64,000 nt of DNA, from positions 16,740,001-16,804,000 of the forward strand of contig OU612068.1 of NCBI GenBank assembly GCA_914767715.1, written 5' to 3'. Below the pieces are notes generated by a model. That model saw nothing but the letters and a program-made list of their open reading frames with translations. It was not told where the DNA came from and searched no databases. Source of the DNA: Membranipora membranacea. Lineage: Eukaryota; Bryozoa; Gymnolaemata; Cheilostomatida; Membraniporidae. This document shows positions 60,701 through 64,000 of the stretch, piece after piece. Both the position numbers and the translations under genes were made by a program. Every line of letters begins with the position of its first letter. The first letter of the stretch is position 1.

Positions 60701-63687
60701 GATATTGTATATTCAGGGCCGTTGTTAAGAATTAATGGTAGGGGAGGCAAAAGTCCCAGACTTGTCAGAAGCATCGCCAAGAGGGTGCTGTAAGCTCCCC
60801 CTCATCGATTTAAGGCATATAAATAGCAATGGAAATTGCAGTGCAGCAAATTCTGACATGGGTTATTCAATTATATCATTTTAGACCACTCTATTGAGCA
60901 TTGTAGGGGAGGCAGAGCGTCCCTGCCTCCCCTAGAACTACGGGCCTGAATTTGACATCAGACCTACATGGTTTTGTGTGATTTAGAGCGGAGAGAGAGG
61001 TATCTCTGTACAGAACTTTGGTTACACCCATACAAGTAAGTGAAGCCAAGAATGCCGTTGAGGAAACAGGCCCAGAAAGTCATACGTGTTCTTGGATCAA
61101 AATCCATCACTCTCAACCTAACAAAGACAGAAACCATCGGTTATAATTTATCGTGACATTTGTTCCCGAATACAGACATTGATTACAAGGTAAATCCAAT
61201 AACAATCCTAATAACGGCATTACATCCAAGTTGTTGAGCTCAACATCATGATACCTCTAACAGCAGCAGTGTTTTTCAGCAGACAGTTGTAAAAAAATGT
61301 TGGTGAAAATTGCAAGGTTCAGTCATGCACCTAATTCCGAAGAATAAGTCACGATATAGGATATACCCGGTCGCAATGCTTGCGCCAGTTTTGCTCTCAG
61401 TTTCTAGGCAGGTTGGAGCACACCTGGGGATCCAACAAGTCACAGCAGCCAGTGGACTGCAGTGGGTTTCAAACCCACAACCTTCAACAATTGCGTGCTG
61501 AAGTCTGGCGCTCTAACCAACTGAGCCACCTCCTACTCCTACTGTGGTTATAGCAATGAACTAAGACAAAATCAGAAAACCTTTTCCCAGAGATAAGTCT
61601 CAATCTCTTGGTGCAAAATTGGGATAATTTGGTCCAATTAATAGTATCTGAGATCTTACTCGATGAAATCAAGTCGCCCGCTGAGTTTTGCTGCATCCCA
61701 TATCCCACCGAATCCCCCCTGTACATATGTGCCGTAAATCAAAACCAGAAACAAGCCGGTAGCCATCACTATCAGCTGGAATGCATCCGTCCACAGCACT
61801 GCCTTCAGGCCTCCCTGAGATATTGTCATGATAAAGTACAGAGATGAATTGAGAGATGCGGATCTTACAATGCAGCAAAAGAGAGGAACAATTCAGGCTC
61901 ATCGGTAAAGGGGGGGGGTAGGGTTGGTTTAACAGAGGTGAAATGACCAAGAGATGACCATGCGTTTTTAAACGGCCAGTTAAACCCTAGGTCAAGTATG
62001 AGCCATGCCTGACTTTGGAGTTGCCCGTTTTGAGCCGTAGGCAACTCACCAGTAAAATAGGCAGTTTTCTGAACGCTAATTTGAGCCTCTATTTGGAGTT
62101 GTCCTCTCTCCAGTTTGCTACTTTTTAACCCACGAAGCGTAGGAAAAAGAAGCTGAAAAGTGGGTTATCTTGTAATAAAATAAAAATGATTTTTTATTCA
62201 GAATCTGCACCATTGAAAAACATATGAACACAGTTTGGGAAATAATTTTGTTATTCGGATAGTCATTTATATCAATTTCTGCCTGTTTACCGACAATCTC
62301 AGGAAATTGTTCATGAATTTTGTCACTAAAACCGAGATTTATCAGCCTTCAAGCCGTGGTGCAGATTCTGAATCAAGACACATTTTTATCCTGTTATAAG
62401 CGGTTATTAAGATGACCCCCTTTTCAGCTGCTTTTTCCTATGCATGACTCTCACAAGATATATCGATTTCAAGCTCCAACACAAATAGAAATCTGGTCAG
62501 CTAGACACTGAGGATAAAATGAAAAAAACTGTGAGATCCATAAAGATGAAAACTTTACTATAACTACTATTAACGGGGGGGGGGGGGGGGGGGAGTCTGG
62601 AGAGGCTCAGACTAATATTTATATGTTTCTGTTGATAACTGACCAGTGTAGTGTAGAGCATAGATATGAGGGTTATAGTAAGTATTGATGTCCATATATC
62701 CAATCCTGTCACTGTCAAAAAGATAAACAAATAGGTTAAGCTGCTCTTCATAGTTTGGGAGCAGGAATAAAGAACTAATAGTCATCTTGGCATCACCACT
62801 GAACTCTAGTACAATTCTGCAGCAGCACACATACACACAGGAAACAAAATTCTGACTGATAAGGTCCCCCTAGGCTTATGTGGTCGATAAATATGAAGTA
62901 AATGTCTATGTACATCAACATTCATTCTCAAATATCTCTTTCCCTAATTTTTTTCTTCTATTTTCTGCTTCTATTTTCTTCTTCTATTTTGTAGTTCTAA
63001 TCCAATCATTGTGAGCTTTGAATTTTTCTTTGTTTCATAGGTAAATAAATAAGAACAAGTTGATTCCACCGAATTTTCTCAGTTAAAATGTGAAAAGCAT
63101 GTAGTATATAGATTAGAACTACATAACAGGAGATAACTTCTCATATGATGTCCAAAAACACAAGGCTACCCCCAAAACAAAAAAAGTAGCCGCATGGTAA
63201 TCGCGGCCACCTTGCTCAAAATCCTCGCTCATATGGCCTTCGATTAGGCAAATTTGTTCACCTAATCAATCACTCAGCATGGTTTCTTCAATAAGTGTAC
63301 GATTTGGGAACAAGACCCCTAGAAGAATGTCTTGCTCAATCGGCTAGGGGAATCAGAAGACAGAAAGTGATTTTGGCAGATTTCAATTGAAGACCCTCTA
63401 ACCAAGGAGGAGTTAGAGACAAGGAGATGCAACAAAAATAGCCTCAGTCCCTTTCTGAAAATATTGCATTGTGCCACAGTATCTCCGCATCATTAATTTA
63501 ATGTGGAAATGAGGCTATATGAATGTTGTCTCATAAAAAAAGTTTTAGCTAATAATGAGATGTAATTTATAATTACAGTTTACCATGGAATAAATATGTC
63601 CCTAACTCCTTGCTCTGACACACCCCCAATCTTACCTGCGGCTATGGATATAGCAGGTCCATATATTACCAAGGCTGCATACAACAT
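54777..63687 (-). CDS. SLC5-family sodium/solute symporter, partial (N-terminus beyond right edge, last exon unresolved)
   Basis: Eleven exons seen: 63687-63636, 62711-62644, 61814-61660, 61117-60968, 60339-60210, 58817-58729, 57592-57409, 56833-56716, 56369-56207, 55410-55310, 54883-54777, with matching phases and 439 codons. The joined protein shows SLC5 hallmarks in order: LYAALVIYGPAISIAAVTG, GGLKAVLWTDAFQ, NQSSVQRYLS, CDPLK, GHLPGVPGLL, LSTISSLLNS (the helix whose Ser/Thr residues bind sodium in SLC5 carriers), GGPTVGLF, and a C-terminal SPYLL..PSSWR segment. Family members are about 550-650 residues, so roughly 130-150 N-terminal residues are missing. It is a multi-pass plasma-membrane carrier. 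Order and motifs resemble the monocarboxylate/iodide/vitamin branch (SLC5A5/6/8/12), but the substrate cannot be told. The last exon seen ends in a perfect donor; reading through it instead would stop at 54699. Confidence 0.88.
55076..55262 (-). repeat. Dispersed repeat family 6, inverted diverged copy
   Basis: On the minus strand it shows TGATTGATAGAGAGTGAATTTCA and a GTGACGACCCGATGT-like block shared with the two copies in paralog E. It is in an SLC5 intron. Confidence 0.55.
55900..55932 (-). pseudogene. U2 snRNA 5'-end-like fragment
   Basis: On the minus strand GCTTTTCGGCCTATCGGC and TAAGATCAAAGTGT match the conserved first ~35 bases of U2 snRNA (stem I and the U6-pairing GGCTAAGATCA) with few changes. 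The match then stops, with no branch-point-recognition region and no Sm site. It is a truncated retrocopy or chimeric fragment, not a working gene. Confidence 0.5.
56878..57262 (+). mobile_element. TTAA-flanked MITE, copy 4 (intact)
   Basis: Complete 385-bp copy: TTAAAGGGCAACCAAGG at the left, CCTTGGTTGCCCTTTAA at the right, with TTAA at both borders. piggyBac-type elements leave TTAA duplications, so that superfamily is a reasonable guess. It is in an SLC5 intron. Confidence 0.9.
57825..57912 (+). mobile_element. tRNA-like relic (SINE head or tRNA pseudogene)
   Basis: Contains a good A box (TAGCTCAGTGTGTAGAGC) with a paired D arm, an apparent CTTACAA anticodon loop and a B box (GGTTCGAATCCC). 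The 3' half of the anticodon stem is replaced by a separate hairpin (CAATCTTT...AAAGATTG), and the acceptor does not pair. It is therefore not a functional tRNA; a SINE head or pseudogene is likely. It lies in an SLC5 intron. Confidence 0.55.
58061..58135. repeat. GC-rich double palindrome
   Basis: GTGGGAGGGCGCTTAAGCGC and its near-mirror are followed by a second stem CACGCCTACGGCGTG. This is strikingly GC-rich against an AT-rich intron of the SLC5 gene. Confidence 0.7.
58521..58659. mobile_element. Small TIR element family 5, copy 2
   Basis: Matches 29650-29794 (CAATTTGCCTGCATTCC at the left, GCAGGCAAATGGACC at the right, with a GCGG-rich loop). It is in an SLC5 intron. A weaker relative may lie at 18325-18425. 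Confidence 0.75.
59317..59701 (+). mobile_element. TTAA-flanked MITE, copy 5 (intact)
   Basis: Same length and ends as copy 4 and nearly identical by eye, which implies recent spread. It is in another SLC5 intron. Confidence 0.9.
60055..60155 (+). mobile_element. SINE copy 2, 3' end only
   Basis: Shares the final ~80 bases of the SINE at 42737-42980 (GGCATATTCTCATT, GAAAGGGGCTTAGA, CAAATAAAGTT) followed by a TAT-rich tail. It is 5'-truncated and lies in an SLC5 intron. Confidence 0.7.
60711..60951. mobile_element. Short TIR element (ATTCAGGGCC ends)
   Basis: Starts ATTCAGGGCCGT and ends ACGGGCCTGAAT, with mirrored TAGGGGAGGC / GCCTCCCCTA inside. The CAGGGCC termini are hAT-like, but I see no clear target duplication. 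It is in an SLC5 intron. Confidence 0.6.
61310..61540 (-). mobile_element. tRNA-derived SINE-like element
   Basis: On the minus strand there is an A box (GGTGGCTCAGTTGGTTAGAGC), a CTTCA loop followed by an extra hairpin, a B box (GGTTGTGGGTTTGAAACCC) and about 140 bases of unrelated body. The anticodon stem does not close, so a functional tRNA is unlikely. It sits in an SLC5 intron. Confidence 0.55.
62056..62450. mobile_element. Fold-back MITE family 3, copy 2 (degraded)
   Basis: Shares with 3671-4160 the blocks GAGTTGTCCTCTCTCCAGTTT, TCAGAATCTGCACCATTGAAA and TTATAAGCGGTTAT. The right arm has lost its outer part. It lies in an SLC5 intron. Confidence 0.75.
62575..62593. repeat. Poly-G run (19 G)
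   Basis: Uninterrupted G19 in an SLC5 intron; the exact length could be a sequencing artefact. Confidence 0.85.
63185..63408. mobile_element. Small TIR element family 2, copy 3
   Basis: Reverse-oriented relative with TTTGGGAACAAGACCCCTAG and terminal TTTCAATTGAAGACC. It is in an SLC5 intron. Confidence 0.6.
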
Positions 63688-64000
63688 CTACCAACACAAA
63701 GGGGATAAAGCAATGTAATATGGATAAAACACAAGGTACAATACAAAAGAAATTCAGTTATGGTCAAACAACATACAAACAACTAAACACCACAACGGTG
63801 ATCATCTAGATTCGAGGTTCAGGTATTATCATTTTATTACAAGGCAATCAAAATTGCACCATATAAAATGAGCCATGGTTCATTTGTCAATCAAAATCGT
63901 TCGATCAGTGAGGTTTACTTATAACTGGCCATCAGAACATAAAAACTGTTGAACAATTGATATGACCCTATTTTACCTTTCCCTCGTCCCGTCATTGGCC

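Noticed and set aside
63970-64000. Possible next SLC5 exon at the right edge
   Set aside because: The required reading phase contains a stop, so I see no coding support in the last 30 bases.
1-64000. CRISPR arrays, prophage, bacterial operons, rRNA
   Set aside because: No evenly spaced repeat-spacer pattern and no such genes; intron-rich genes show animal DNA.

Overview
The window is AT-rich nuclear DNA from an animal. Genes are split into many short exons with consensus GT-AG introns, mostly about 100 to 1200 bp. No operons or bacterial features are present. The gene content (AP-ATPase/NB-ARC-type STAND NTPases and an SLC5 sodium/solute symporter) and the many MITEs, SINE-like tRNA relics and truncated non-LTR retrotransposons point to an invertebrate metazoan. 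A sponge or other early-branching animal is only a guess; the species cannot be fixed from the sequence alone.

From 1 to about 53 kb the window holds a cluster of five paralogous genes, called A to E here. A (79-4871, cut by the left edge), B (6337-16113), C (17974-29416) and D (31164-38723) lie head-to-tail on the minus strand. E (43175-53094) is on the plus strand, divergent from D. I could reconstruct B, C, D and E as complete 14-exon genes with unbroken reading frames of 1056, 1016, 1009 and 1055 residues; every junction is GT-AG and every phase fits. Each protein has the same layout: a short N-terminal helical domain, an hhGRExE-type motif, Walker A, Walker B, a sensor strand, a GxP (GLPL-like) motif, winged-helix segments with an H-H-P or Y-H-P motif where classical NB-ARC proteins have MHD, a large conserved helical domain of about 260 residues, TPR-like helical repeats, and a tail rich in acidic residues and serine that ends in basic residues. 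These look like intracellular NLR/Apaf-1-like signalling switches, possibly of innate immunity; that role is an inference.

The D/E intergenic region (38.7-43.2 kb) holds a 5'-truncated jockey/CR1-like retrotransposon fragment, a tRNA-derived SINE and two related hairpins. From about 54.8 kb to the right edge an SLC5-family symporter gene lies on the minus strand. Eleven exons are visible; the N-terminal exons are beyond the window and the last exon was not found.

Introns and spacers are heavily invaded. There are a 3.5-kb TIR element in the last intron of C, a 1.18-kb fold-back palindrome in B, a 0.7-kb hAT-like element in D, a five-copy MITE family flanked by TTAA-type ends, at least five smaller repeat families, two minisatellites and two LINE relics. 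Several repeats sit within about 25 bases of a 5' splice site, and one supplies part of it.
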